From Cellulophaga sp. L1A9 (lineage in GTDB: Bacteria; Bacteroidota; Bacteroidia; Flavobacteriales; Flavobacteriaceae), in the NCBI RefSeq assembly GCF_009797025.1, contig NZ_CP047027.1, positions 558,001-622,000 on the forward strand: DNA of 64,000 bases, in the 5' to 3' direction. The stretch's first letter is position 1; every line of letters begins with the position of its first letter. A program made the position numbers and the translations under genes. Shown piece by piece: positions 20,901-29,770 of this stretch. The notes beneath the pieces are model-generated. The model ran no database searches, was not told the origin of the DNA, and was given only the letters and a program-made list of their open reading frames with translations.

Positions 20901-21316
20901 TTTATTGGCTGCCCATCTGGACCAAGATCACCTTGCCACAAACTTTCTAAAATAGTGTGTGGTGCTGTATGCACTGGGGAATAGATGTATGGACTTGCTA
21001 AACCTACCTGCACGAAATCTACAGTTTTAAGGTGTTGTATTTGATTTAAGAAACCATCTATTGAAACGCCTTCTATATTTCCATTATAATTGTTTTCAGG
21101 TAACCATAATAAACCTAATGATCCTCGCATCCAATCCACGCGTGTTCCCAGATTTGGGTCTGGCACTTGAGCATAAGTTGACATTGCTGAAAACAAGCAG
21201 ACGCCTAAAAACAACAGGTTCATTTTAATCTGAAGCGATTTTTTTCTAAAGACATCCATAGTAAAATCTATGTTGTAATCCTTTCGAATTGTTTTAAAAG
21301 AGTAGCTTGTTTTCAT
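17903..21316 (-). CDS. Large T9SS-exported multidomain protein, candidate endo-acting fucan hydrolase
   Basis: This protein has 1137 residues. The signal peptide lies late (MNLLFLGVCLFSAMSTYAQ), so the true start may be an inner Met. Residues ~50-480 look like a (beta/alpha)8 barrel with LKTEVYVNSAN, IDAWCFDAAHVNIGGG, GVTFNNGIGDRD, LFEDYKFGHPFGG and GITWGTPL. Next come two dystroglycan-type Ig-like repeats (PAWLTI...LKGTP and DWLTVE...LSGTP, ~480-655), a ~200-residue beta-rich region, an SprB-type repeat (GGQPPYSYLWSDG) and a PKD-like domain (GGTGDYTYVWSTG). A Cys-rich link and a type A T9SS sorting domain (VFPNP, GIYFVIITANG) end the protein. It is the only clear cell-surface enzyme of the locus. 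The barrel could belong to a fucanase family such as GH168, but I cannot confirm this. Asp in WCFDAAH and Glu in LFEDY are candidate catalytic residues (inference). Confidence 0.85.
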   Translation of the reverse strand: MKTSYSFKTIRKDYNIDFTMDVFRKKSLQIKMNLLFLGVCLFSAMSTYAQVPDPNLGTRVDWMRGSLGLLWLPENNYNGNIEGVSIDGFLNQIQHLKTVDFVQVGLASPYIYSPVHTAPHTILESLWQGDLGPDGQPINLVVPRASVPDPFLSWLKAIKAAGLKTEVYVNSANLLQWEAFGSAPEAFPDFSDRWKEYCDTNPTVQAFINSKSYHIDGVNDDRRPYMFSYAEFILKDYAMRYGDLIDAWCFDAAHVNIGGGAGDDYSTGNIDDQRVFQAFADAVHAGNPQAGVTFNNGIGDRDSDPFIPYVKPSLFEDYKFGHPFGGAGNMVEPRDPLYRVNFGICEYMRDTNGFPYTNDDISWNDNVVAHFFPKQSTSSWNDGGVPCLTDEEFVEWNNVGLINGGGITWGTPLMRTNLNNNPELTLQPYALRQLELVDANLSEFQFPGAPNWARQYTILSDIIPGQNYEHILVEGEDFWDPENVGVTNLSIIGDEAPAWLTITETEDGVWTLKGTPTETENTAYTFELKAEDIDGGRNREVTLKVKSNPDGFTNPGDGSPVWKVSSIVLENTSVQELFEYYLEEGVDFYDFEDDDLNITVGAGEDWLTVEKLSEGIWYLSGTPEIDHVGDNIITLNLSDGSHSTDVQLQVIVDPLDTSDGVPVEIKATPTTNYGIGEVATMISETQIATDGLATYKIAIDVTPPSEAAVISGLSGGVSTEYAWGLGDGTNANSDDIFTGSDNDWVKSINNIQIIDFSANGSLLSVEDITAVFKSVIVVNAQSANDRVSLKVDEVITNLSRLSSTPEEIFLDASTGIENITDFAIGVGNASATNKWSVEGINVLVKFDFPTPDLELVSLITTPLLCADEETATATVKGIGGQPPYSYLWSDGQENQIAEDLAAGDYFVEIKDQLGNTLTQEFTINAIEPIVITMIEDQDINVGYLTEMATLEPESIIGGTGDYTYVWSTGETTSTISVSPEETTTYTLTVTDENGCSTSGTIIVNVTDVSCGYKGYMVQVCYKGKSLCLPPFAVNTFLRIGATLGGCGGGTAASLEVISVFPNPMDSETTIKISSSTSGNGQLQVVDILGRVRLSNEILLQQGTSNYALSLSGFRRGIYFVIITANGQKSKPFRIIKK

Positions 21317-21348
21317 AATTGTTGGTTTTAGTAATTAATAAAACTTGG

Positions 21349-22476
21349 TTATTTATATTTCATAAAAAAGTCCACTGTTTTTTCTGTGATTTCTTCTAAT
21401 GTTGGGTCTATTTCTCCTCCTGCTTTTCTCCAATTATGGCCTGCATTTTTTACGATAAACATATCTACATTCGCTTGGATACTATCTGCTTTTTCTTTCA
21501 TATGATATGCATGTCCAACAGGTATAGTCGTATCATTATCCGCTGCCATCATAAATAATGGCGGACTGTTTTCTGTTAAATAAAATATTGGACTCATCTC
21601 TTTATACATTGCCTCTATTTTTTCAGGATTTGACTCTTCTTTTGTAATTCTAGAACCAAACCGATCAGCTTCTTTTGTAGGATCATCAGTTTCAAATAAT
21701 TTTTTAATTGTGAAATCAGAAGGACCATACCATGAAACACCGGCAATTACTTTATAAGAATTTCCGTAAAGGTTTTCATCTCCTTTAAATGCGTCTGGGT
21801 CAGCAAGTGCTAACATTTGAGCAATATGACCTCCAGCCGAATCTCCAAAAACATAAACTTTATCAGTATCAAGGTTTAAAGAATCACTATGTTTTGAAAG
21901 ATATCGTAGTGCATCCATAGCATCAATTACGCAATCACGCATTAGAACAGATTTTTGTTTTGTAAGGCTGTAGTTAACCGAAACTACTGCAAAACCTTGT
22001 TCCACAAGTTCAGCCATTGGGGCTTCCATAGGCGCTTTAACAATGTTTTCTTTACTTCCGTTAAACCAACCACCGCCATGAGTGTATATTATTATTGGGT
22101 ATTTGTTAGCTTCTGCTTTTTTTGATGGATAATAAATATCTAAATACAAATCTTCTTCTTTTGTTGATTTGTACTTTACATTTAAATTAATATCCCCTTT
22201 AGTTTTTAAATAAGGTATTTCAAATTTTGAAAATTCTTCAAAAGAAAGTTTTCCGTCATTATCAGTATCGTATTTGTTTATTTGATTCCATATCTGAAAC
22301 AATTCAGTTCTTTCTAAGAAATCAGTTTTATCACTATCTAATTTTTGAAATTCACTTTTTGAATCAACTTTAGAAGCTTCCAGTTGTGAATGCAAGTCTA
22401 ATGTTCCAAAACATAGAAAGCATATTACAAGTATTACAGATACTCGATGTATTTTATGTGAAAATAATATCCTCAT
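21349..22476 (-). CDS. EF-hand plus alpha/beta-hydrolase esterase, secreted
   Basis: This is a 375-residue protein. A signal peptide is followed by a calcium-binding EF-hand-like stretch (LDSDKTDFLERTE and YDTDNDGKLSFEEF, residues ~45-90) and an esterase domain of the BD-FAE/hormone-sensitive lipase type. THGGGWFNGSK forms the oxyanion hole, VFGDSAGGHIAQ the nucleophilic Ser, AADNDTTIP the Asp and KNAGHNW the His. Such enzymes deacylate carbohydrates. EF-hand fusion to a carbohydrate esterase is common in marine Bacteroidota and Planctomycetota. It lies 32 bases before the T9SS protein gene and 30 bases after a sulfatase. The acyl group removed is unknown; acetate is likely. Confidence 0.88.
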   Translation of the reverse strand: MRILFSHKIHRVSVILVICFLCFGTLDLHSQLEASKVDSKSEFQKLDSDKTDFLERTELFQIWNQINKYDTDNDGKLSFEEFSKFEIPYLKTKGDINLNVKYKSTKEEDLYLDIYYPSKKAEANKYPIIIYTHGGGWFNGSKENIVKAPMEAPMAELVEQGFAVVSVNYSLTKQKSVLMRDCVIDAMDALRYLSKHSDSLNLDTDKVYVFGDSAGGHIAQMLALADPDAFKGDENLYGNSYKVIAGVSWYGPSDFTIKKLFETDDPTKEADRFGSRITKEESNPEKIEAMYKEMSPIFYLTENSPPLFMMAADNDTTIPVGHAYHMKEKADSIQANVDMFIVKNAGHNWRKAGGEIDPTLEEITEKTVDFFMKYK

Positions 22477-22506
22477 TTTTTTTGAATAAAATCAATACTG
22501 AGATAA

Positions 22507-24321
22507 TTAATTGGTTTGTTTTTCAACGTTTACATAAAAAGCATTTGTTAATTCTCCATTTTCCAACTCGAACCATGCTAACAACTCCGTTTTTCCTTTT
22601 CCAACTTCTAATTCTAAATCGGCTGATTGAGCAGCATTGTTTGCATCCACTGAAACTTCTTGATCTCCGATTTTCAAGAAAGCTTTTTTAAACTTCATTG
22701 CCTTTCCTCGAATTCTAGCATCTGTTGTTTCAGTTGCCGGAATTTCATCTGGGATTTCAGCTCCTAAAGACACTTTACTTTCAGCTGGCCAACGTCTTAA
22801 TTTAAACTTGTAGGTTCCTTCATTAATAAAATTCACGAAAAAAGGTGCTGGTTTCATTGGTACGCCCTCCCTAATTAATGTTTGATTCCAAGGTGGAAAA
22901 TAATCTATAGTTCTAGCATCATGACAGGTAATTACCTCGTCTTCATCTACACCTAAATCAATAGTTGAATACTTGGTTTCTTTAATAACACTTTCCCACC
23001 ATGTGTTATAAAATGCATTCATATTATCTACTTTATCAGGATGTTGATCAGCTATATTAGTTATTTGTCCAGGATCGGTTGCAGTATTGTATAATTCAGT
23101 ACCATTTACTAGCCTCCAATCACCATTCATAACACTGCTATTTTTTCCTTTTACAGGCCATGAAATTCGCTGGGTATCTGTAACTAAATAACGGTCCTTA
23201 ATTTTTGATGTACCTAATATATAAGTGCTAATATCTGTACCATCTATTACCTTTTCAGATTTATACTCAATTCCTGCAAGTGAAGTTAGTGTTGGCAATA
23301 TATCAACATGTGCCGTTAAATCTGAAAGTGATTTTCCAGCTTCCAATTTTCCATTTGGCCACCTGATGATAAAAGGAACTCTATGCCCACCATCATATTC
23401 ACTAGCTTTTGTACCACGCATTCCAGCATTATAACCATGTACCTCTCCTGTTTTGTCATCTACTTTATAACCATTTGAAGTTCCATTATCTGTGGTGAAA
23501 ACAACAATGGTATTGTCTGCTATTTTTAATTCGTCTAATTTCTTTAACAGTCTAGAAAAGTTATCATCTATATTGGTTATCATGCCATAAAAACGCTTTT
23601 GTGTTTCTATCAAACTTTCTTCGTTTTTATACATATCATAATATTCTTGCGGAACATTATATGGAGAATGTGGCGCATTTAAGCTCAGATAACATAAAAA
23701 TGGATTTTCCTTTTTAGTTTCAATGAATTTAATAGCTTCATCAAACCAAATATCTGTACAATAACCCTCAACTTTTTCTGGTTTGTCATTTCTAAAATAA
23801 GTATCATCAAAATAGTCATTATTCCAATAATCTGGGGTTTGACCAACACCTCCTCCTCCATGATAAAAAGTTTCTTCAAAACCACGTTCATATGGCGCAA
23901 ATGGATGATTGTCACCTAAATGCCATTTACCGAACATACCTGTTTTATATCCGTTTTCTTTAAAGACATTGGCCATAGTAACTTCTTCTCTATTTAAAAT
24001 AGAAGCCCCCATAATGGTATGCCACACGCCATTTCTATTGCAATTTCTTCCCGTTAGCAATCCTGCTCTTGTAGGAGCACACGTTGTACCTACGTGGTAA
24101 TTTGTTAAACTCACCCCTTGTGTAGCAAACTTATCAATGGTAGGCGTTTTGATAATTGTATTTCCGTTATGACCTAAATCTCCATACCCTTGATCATCCG
24201 TTATTACTATAATTATGTTGGGTTTAGTAGCTGTAACCTCTGCTTCTTCTTTTTTAGATTTGCACGAAATCGTTATAGTAATTAAGGCTAATAAGACTAA
24301 GAATTTGCTAAAATTTGTCAT
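22507..24321 (-). CDS. S1-family sulfatase with extra C-terminal domain, lipoprotein
   Basis: This protein is 604 residues. Lipobox ITISC (Cys20), metal site TDDQGYGD, formylglycine motif CAPTR (Cys81), GMFGKWHLGDN and FTTDNGTSNG are all present. A His/Gly-rich loop HGGGGVGQTPDYW and NDYFDDTY are shared with the sulfatase at 56.3-58.1 kb. Both also carry a ~130-residue C-terminal beta domain with TYKFKLRRWP or LYQITLRQFP, so they are paralogs. The extra domain may extend the active site or bind sugar (inference). It is 30 bases upstream of the EF-hand esterase gene and 56 bases downstream of a GH29. Confidence 0.92.
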   Translation of the reverse strand: MTNFSKFLVLLALITITISCKSKKEEAEVTATKPNIIIVITDDQGYGDLGHNGNTIIKTPTIDKFATQGVSLTNYHVGTTCAPTRAGLLTGRNCNRNGVWHTIMGASILNREEVTMANVFKENGYKTGMFGKWHLGDNHPFAPYERGFEETFYHGGGGVGQTPDYWNNDYFDDTYFRNDKPEKVEGYCTDIWFDEAIKFIETKKENPFLCYLSLNAPHSPYNVPQEYYDMYKNEESLIETQKRFYGMITNIDDNFSRLLKKLDELKIADNTIVVFTTDNGTSNGYKVDDKTGEVHGYNAGMRGTKASEYDGGHRVPFIIRWPNGKLEAGKSLSDLTAHVDILPTLTSLAGIEYKSEKVIDGTDISTYILGTSKIKDRYLVTDTQRISWPVKGKNSSVMNGDWRLVNGTELYNTATDPGQITNIADQHPDKVDNMNAFYNTWWESVIKETKYSTIDLGVDEDEVITCHDARTIDYFPPWNQTLIREGVPMKPAPFFVNFINEGTYKFKLRRWPAESKVSLGAEIPDEIPATETTDARIRGKAMKFKKAFLKIGDQEVSVDANNAAQSADLELEVGKGKTELLAWFELENGELTNAFYVNVEKQTN

Positions 24322-24377
24322 TGATTTTATGTTAGTTTTATTTAATTCAATAGAATTTTAAACACGTTAATGCATAA

Positions 24378-26165
24378 TTATTGAATAGGTTTAATAATGA
24401 TTGCTTTTAAGCTAGATGTTTCAGGGTTACCTTCTACCAATGAAACTTTTATTGTGTGCTTCCCTGCCGTTTTAAATTCTAAAATCCCCATAGGATAAGG
24501 CTGATACTTCTCTGTTGCTGCTTGCTGGTTTTGCACCATAATTCCTTCATCTGTAATTGTTTTCCAAACCAAACGATCTTCTCCCTTATAGATTAATTCT
24601 AAATAATAATAACCTGGTTCTAATACATTTACTTCCCATTCTGCTTCTCCATTTTTATCCCATTTGCTTACTTGAGTAGTTTTTTTCCATTCGCCAAATT
24701 TTTCCATCCATCTAATCGATTTCTTTTCAGCATTGGAAACTTTCGCAAAATCAGTTAAAATTGTATTTTGAATATTTGGATAAATACCATGGGTTTGTAC
24801 TACATCAGCCTTATTTTTTAATTTAACTTCAATAACAGAAACTGGAGAATCTGGAGTTTGGAAAGGAACTTCAAAAATGGTCCAATTGTTTTTCTTTGTG
24901 AATTTAAGATCATTTGAGTCTCCTACTATATTTGCTGATAGCATATTGGTTTCTAAACCTGGTAGATACAATTTTCCATCTTGTGGCCAATCAAACACTG
25001 AAAAAAATAAAGAATTTCCTTGTGTTGTAACATCTCCCCATGGCAAAGCATGCCCCCAAGGGGAACTTCCTGCACCATAAACAACTTGTGGATATTTTTG
25101 AATCCATTGTCCAGCTTGTTCTAAAAATTGCGCACCTATTTCCGGCACACTACCATCTCCTTTAGGTCCAATATTAAATAAATAAGTTCCTCCTCTTCCA
25201 ACTGTGGAAATCAATCTATGTAAAATTTCCTTCGGACTTTTAAAGTTATTATCGTACCATGCATACGACCAAGAATCATTATTGGTATCGCAACTTTCCC
25301 ATAAAATATCTAAATTAACAGGTGGCACTTCCATGTCTCCATGACTAACATAATCCCCTAAACCATAACCAACTCGACTACAAAGCATGGTATTAGGCTG
25401 TAACTCTCTTACCATATCTGCTAATTCAACTACATATTCTTCTGGCATACCTCCCGGAGTATCAAACCATACAAAATCGATATCTCCGTAATTAGAACAA
25501 ATTTCTTTTACCTGTGGTTTGCATTTATTGTAGAAATAGTTTTTAAAAGAAGCTTTAGTTCCATTAGCGTTTTTTTCTGGACCACCAGCAGCCCCAGGTG
25601 TAGTCCAATCTTGATAATGTGAATAATAAAAACCAAAACCTAATCCTATCTCATGACATGCAGCTGATAATTCTTTCATTGGATCGCGCCCAAAAGGGGT
25701 TGCGTCAACAATATTGAAATCGCTTGCTTTAGAATCGAACATTGCAAATCCTTCATGATGCTTACTGGTAATGATGATATATTTCATACCCGCATCTTTT
25801 GCCAATTTCGCAATAGCTTTAGCATCAAACTTTGTTGGATTGAAGTCTTTTGCAACTTCCATATATTCTTGATGAGGAATATTAGCTACTCTTGGATTCA
25901 TTAGCCATTCACCAATACCATAATACGTTTTATCTTTCCATTTCCCACCTAAGTCTGAAAACAAACCCCAATGAATAAACATTCCGAAATTATTTTGATC
26001 AAAAAACTTTCCTCTTCCCTCTCTTATGTTATTATCTACAACTGAATTTTCTCCCCACATTTCATCCATACTCTCCTGATTTTTTACTGGATCTTGAGAG
26101 AACCCGCATAAAGTAAAAAGCACATATGCCAATATTGGTAAAAAATGATTTCTTTTTTTTAACAT
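24378..26165 (-). CDS. GH29 family alpha-L-fucosidase with C-terminal beta-sandwich, secreted
   Basis: This protein is 595 residues with a signal peptide (LCGFSQ). Catalytic domain: [31 protein letters not shown] (substrate His pair), FGFYYSHYQDW, IDFVWFDTPGG (nucleophile Asp) and GGTYLFNIGPKGDGSVP. HHEGF in place of HHDGF is a small deviation. The C-terminal ~120 residues (NGEAEWEVNVLEPGYYYLELIYKG) form a beta-sandwich like that in several other GH29 proteins of this locus. It is the first gene after the 402-base gap at 26.2-26.6 kb, so it may start a transcription unit. No strong promoter was found there. Confidence 0.93.
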   Translation of the reverse strand: MLKKRNHFLPILAYVLFTLCGFSQDPVKNQESMDEMWGENSVVDNNIREGRGKFFDQNNFGMFIHWGLFSDLGGKWKDKTYYGIGEWLMNPRVANIPHQEYMEVAKDFNPTKFDAKAIAKLAKDAGMKYIIITSKHHEGFAMFDSKASDFNIVDATPFGRDPMKELSAACHEIGLGFGFYYSHYQDWTTPGAAGGPEKNANGTKASFKNYFYNKCKPQVKEICSNYGDIDFVWFDTPGGMPEEYVVELADMVRELQPNTMLCSRVGYGLGDYVSHGDMEVPPVNLDILWESCDTNNDSWSYAWYDNNFKSPKEILHRLISTVGRGGTYLFNIGPKGDGSVPEIGAQFLEQAGQWIQKYPQVVYGAGSSPWGHALPWGDVTTQGNSLFFSVFDWPQDGKLYLPGLETNMLSANIVGDSNDLKFTKKNNWTIFEVPFQTPDSPVSVIEVKLKNKADVVQTHGIYPNIQNTILTDFAKVSNAEKKSIRWMEKFGEWKKTTQVSKWDKNGEAEWEVNVLEPGYYYLELIYKGEDRLVWKTITDEGIMVQNQQAATEKYQPYPMGILEFKTAGKHTIKVSLVEGNPETSSLKAIIIKPIQ

Positions 26166-26567
26166 ATATATAATCTTTAAAAAGGATGGGAATAAAATTT
26201 GTTCCTATATTTTGCCTCTGGAAAATTCTAAATATTTTCACATAAAATCCAATCAAAAAAACTCAAATTTAATAATTTTATATATTCACTTTATAGCAAA
26301 AAAATATCATGAAAAATGTAAATTAATCAAAATAACTTTTAATAAAAGTGATGTATTTACGAAAAAACAATTATATAATATAAAATTAATTAATTTGTTC
26401 ACCTACAAATATGCATTCAAAATAAGCAAAACACTTACTCGCGTCGTGCTTTTTTATTGCTGAAATCAACTTGGTTGAATTCAGCAACTATCTGTCCTTA
26501 GTTTTCAATGTATTTATTGTCTTTATTTGCTCAAATCAATCATGTGGTTATTCAAATAAGTGTTTTA
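26166..26567. other. Intergenic gap upstream of GH29, with hairpin and a weak promoter-like box
   Basis: This gap is about 400 bases and very AT-rich, with no credible gene. On the minus strand TAAATTTG (26264-26271) matches the Bacteroidota -7 consensus TAnnTTTG about 100 bases before the GH29 start. The nearest upstream TTTG (26297-26300) is 25 bases away, longer than the usual spacing, so the promoter call is weak. The hairpin at 26457-26487 is listed separately. Confidence 0.35.
26457..26487. repeat. Hairpin: 14-base inverted repeat with 3-base loop
   Basis: Arms 26457-26470 (ttgctgaaatcaac) and 26474-26487 (gttgaattcagcaa) are complementary except for one position, with loop ttg. It lies about 80 bases after the GH36 remnant in the direction of transcription. 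A run of T is not seen after it on the minus strand, so it may act as an RNA-stabilising stem or a terminator of another kind rather than a classical intrinsic terminator. Confidence 0.6.
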
Positions 26568-28079
26568 TTATTCTTCAGTCAATTTAAATACAGTACTTTC
26601 AAGGGTCTTTCTTAAATTAATCCATATGCCTACACTCATGAATACCTCTCCCAATACCAATTGATTATTATTAACTAATATGAGACATTTCGCCTTCCAT
26701 ATTAATTTCGTTTACACGATGGATGGCTTCGGATTTTAATCCCTGCATTTTCACACTATTCCTTTCATATCTGGGATGATTAGTATGACTAAAAACCATT
26801 AACAAGGCTTAATCTTTATTTTTAGAGATATAGTTTATGGTTGCATACCCGTCCTCACAATAATGTGAAAGCAAGGGATATAAATCTCCGAATTGAACTA
26901 TCGGCCGAATAGCTTTATAAAGAGTAATACCATCATTTGCAAATTCAACTTTTTTTCTTCCAAGTCATCAGGACGTAATTCTATTCTCATACGGCCACTC
27001 ATAGCTACATCAAACCTAAACTTTAAAGACGCTTGTCTTCCTGTTTGATGATTTGGTTATTTAGTCGCATGAGCTGCAGTGGCAATTGGCGGTTAAAATG
27101 ATTGGTTCCCATTGGATAAATAACCGTTCATAAGTATCTGAATTGTCGCTTGCCAAAAATTCATGTGTATACTTCATTGAACCTAAATCTACGCGTCCAC
27201 GACCAGAAGCGCAGGCCTGAATAATAGTTGTAGGATGATTTTTCTCAAGTCGTTTTAGTACATTTTCTAAACCTCCCGTATAATCAATGAAAAGATGAGA
27301 TTGTTTTTTCTCTTCTAGAGAAGTAGAATTGAAGTTCTGCAAATACCTATTTGCATCCCTTTAAGCATATGCGATATAGAGAGAGGTGATGTTAAAATAT
27401 TATCTACAATGTTAAATACAAATTCCTGAACTTCAGGATTAGAAAAATCAAGTAAAAGCTGATTACTTTCTAACAATAGCTCTCGCTCATTCTTCCGTTG
27501 TAGAATTCATTCAGGGTGATTTTCTGCCAATTTACTTTTAGGATTTACCAGTTCTTGTTCCACCCAAATACCAAAACGCGTACCTTTTGATTGCGCATAA
27601 TTAATAAGCTGGCCCTGACCTATTGAAAGTTTCTTTTTATTTACCCTCCAATCACCCAATCCTGCCTTGACACTATCTCTTGGATATTCATTTCCAAACC
27701 CACATCATCAAGTACAAAAACCTCAACACCAATTTCTGCAGCTCCATCCATCATCGATTTAAGTTTGTCTGCATCAAAATAAGCACCTTCCCAACTATGT
27801 AGCCTTAGTACCATTGGCATGTGTTACCATTAAAGCGAATTCATTAGAGGCCCCATTCCCAAAACTAGGGTAAGCCATAATAAAAACCACAGTCATGTTT
27901 TCTAAACCTTGAGTATTTGGTATACGCTGACCATCGTGTGGTTGAAATACCTTTTTGTTCTATTTAACTTAAAAAATTATCGAATTATTACTCGTTTGAA
28001 TATGTATAAGTTGTGAATACAGATTAGTGTTAATTAAAAAGCAGGTAGCTACAACCAAAAATATATTTTTGATTTTCAT
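26568..28079 (-). pseudogene. GH36 family alpha-galactosidase, heavily degraded
   Basis: A signal peptide start (MKIKNIFLVVATCFLINTNLYSQ) lies at 28079. GH36 blocks follow in shifting frames: YPSFGNGASNEFALMVTHANGT, then after a large gap WEGAYFDADKLKSMMDGAAEIGVEVFVLDD, FGNEYPRDSVKAGLGDWRVN, RFGIWVEQELVNPKS, and ESNQLLLDFSNPEVQEFVFN. Further on are LFIDYTGGLENVLKRLEKNH, QACASGRGRVDLGS (active-site region), FLASDNSDTYERL, RPIVQFGDLYPLLSHYCEDG, and a C-terminal end at TAA 26568-26570. Stops and frameshifts occur many times, and roughly 200 codons of the N-terminal beta domain are missing (1512 bases against about 2200 expected). One open stretch of 93 codons remains at 27061-27342. The gene once removed alpha-galactose, consistent with a galactofucan. 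Confidence 0.88.
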
Positions 28080-28133
28080 ATTACCATATTGTTTCGTTTA
28101 TAACTCGTATTTCATTGCGTATTTATCAATTTT

Positions 28134-29762
28134 TTATTTTTCTTTTAACACGACATTATCCCAATATCCAATTCCATTAAATTCTGTAGAAGTCGAACAA
28201 CGCAACTGTAATTTGGAAATAGCTCCACTATTAAAAACACCCTTAAACTCGACCCATTCACCTGCTTTTATAGTTGCATCAAGCTCAAATTTGCAGCTCT
28301 CATCAAAGCTCCCATTGGTATCAAAAATCACTTTTCCTTTAGCCTTTGCATCAATTTTAAGTTGAACACTCAACTCGTAATTGGTATTAGCTTTAAGTTC
28401 AACATTTTGAATTAGTTCCTTGGCATCTCCTTTTCCGTTAAATTTTAAGGCATAATACCCTTTTGCAGTCTGATCCAAATATTGATGATAAAATTTAGGT
28501 GAACGGGTGACCCAATATTTTAGTTGATCTTGTGTAGCGAGTTCGAAAGATGGGTTTTTTATAAGATTCTCAACTTCCGTTTTGGAAATTTTTAAAGACG
28601 AAATCATATCATTACAGTCAATAACATTTAAATCAATTCTATCTTCACCAAAACTCCAAGATCTACCTTTAAAATTGTCCCTTTTAAAACCTTCCACAAC
28701 ATAACCTTTTGGAATTTCTAAAGATGATATTTCATTTGGTTGAATGCCTTGTTTTTCCAAATCAGCTTGATTATAATTCCCTACAGACAAACTACCCATC
28801 ATACCATTAAAATTAATATCCTTATGAAAAGTAGGTAATTGTACACCAAGGGTTTGTTTTACCATTTGAATGGTACCATCTTCGTTAAAATAAATAGGAT
28901 CAAAACAAATAGAACGATTTGTTGCAATACCTCCTGATAAATTTCCATTGTGATAAAACACATACCATTGTCCTTTAAATTCTACAACAGAACCATGCAT
29001 AGTAATAACATCTGTACTATCTACAAATACTCCTTTGCATTCAAAAGGTCCATAAGGATTATCACTTATGGCATATCGCATTTTATTACGTTTTGGAAAA
29101 TCGTCAGGATAAATGATGTAATATTTTCCCTTACGTTTAAACATCCATAAACCTTCTCTAAAACCATCTAAACCTTCTATTGAATGTGGTTCTCCATCAA
29201 TCTCCATCATATTTTCTTTCAGTTTATAACCTGTTGGATCTCCTTCACCACCTATAAACAGATAAGACTGACCGTCATCATCAGTAAAAACACAAGGGTC
29301 TATTAACGACTTCAAACCTTTTATATAACCTTGTTCTTTGAAACCTGAATTAGGACTTTTACTGGTTGCAACACCAATTTTCCAAGTATCTCTACCTTGT
29401 CCTGATCTATGCGGAAAATAATAGTAATATATTCCGTTTTTATAGGCAGCATCTGGTGCCCACATAAATCCTCCTTCTTTACGCCCCCATTCTACTTGAC
29501 TGGAATGAAGTATTTGTCCATGATCTTTCCAAGTAATCATGTCATCAGTAGAAAAAACATGATAACCATCCATAGTTTTATATCCTTTGGGAGGTGCCAC
29601 ATCTGAAGATGGATACACATACAAGCGGCCATCCTGCCAAACATGTGCGGAAGGGTCTGCAGTAAACATGTGGCTTATTATAGGGTTTGAACGGCGATTT
29701 TGTGCTTCAATTTTTACAAATGAAACTAGAGATATAACGACTAAAAATATTTTTGTTTTCAT
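28134..29762 (-). CDS. GH43 family glycosidase with beta/gamma-crystallin-like and carbohydrate-binding domains, secreted
   Basis: This protein is 542 residues with a signal peptide ending KIEAQN. The GH43 five-blade propeller spans ~25-310: FTADPSAHVWQDGRLYVYPSSD (base Asp), SLIDPCVFTDDDGQSY (pKa-tuning Asp), GFREGLWMFKRKGKYY (acid Glu) and HGSVVEFKGQWYVFYHNG. A crystallin-like segment follows (VVEGFKRDNFKGRSWSFGEDRIDL, ~330-395), then a CBM4/9/22-like beta-sandwich (NLIKNPSFELA...WVEFKGVFNSG). GH43 enzymes remove xylose, arabinose or galactose. It is a tandem paralog of the next gene upstream, 8 bases away, with the same length and domain order and long near-identical stretches. Confidence 0.93.
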   Translation of the reverse strand: MKTKIFLVVISLVSFVKIEAQNRRSNPIISHMFTADPSAHVWQDGRLYVYPSSDVAPPKGYKTMDGYHVFSTDDMITWKDHGQILHSSQVEWGRKEGGFMWAPDAAYKNGIYYYYFPHRSGQGRDTWKIGVATSKSPNSGFKEQGYIKGLKSLIDPCVFTDDDGQSYLFIGGEGDPTGYKLKENMMEIDGEPHSIEGLDGFREGLWMFKRKGKYYIIYPDDFPKRNKMRYAISDNPYGPFECKGVFVDSTDVITMHGSVVEFKGQWYVFYHNGNLSGGIATNRSICFDPIYFNEDGTIQMVKQTLGVQLPTFHKDINFNGMMGSLSVGNYNQADLEKQGIQPNEISSLEIPKGYVVEGFKRDNFKGRSWSFGEDRIDLNVIDCNDMISSLKISKTEVENLIKNPSFELATQDQLKYWVTRSPKFYHQYLDQTAKGYYALKFNGKGDAKELIQNVELKANTNYELSVQLKIDAKAKGKVIFDTNGSFDESCKFELDATIKAGEWVEFKGVFNSGAISKLQLRCSTSTEFNGIGYWDNVVLKEK

Positions 29763-29770
29763 ATAAGAAG

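Noticed and set aside
26212..26463. 83-codon plus-strand frame in the largest gap
   Set aside because: Composition is dominated by Lys, Asn, Ile and Phe as expected from AT-rich DNA, with no domain and no start signal.
28027..28365. 112-codon plus-strand frame at the end of the GH43 gene
   Set aside because: It overlaps the GH43 C-terminal coding region and the GH36 leader in antisense; no protein-like features.
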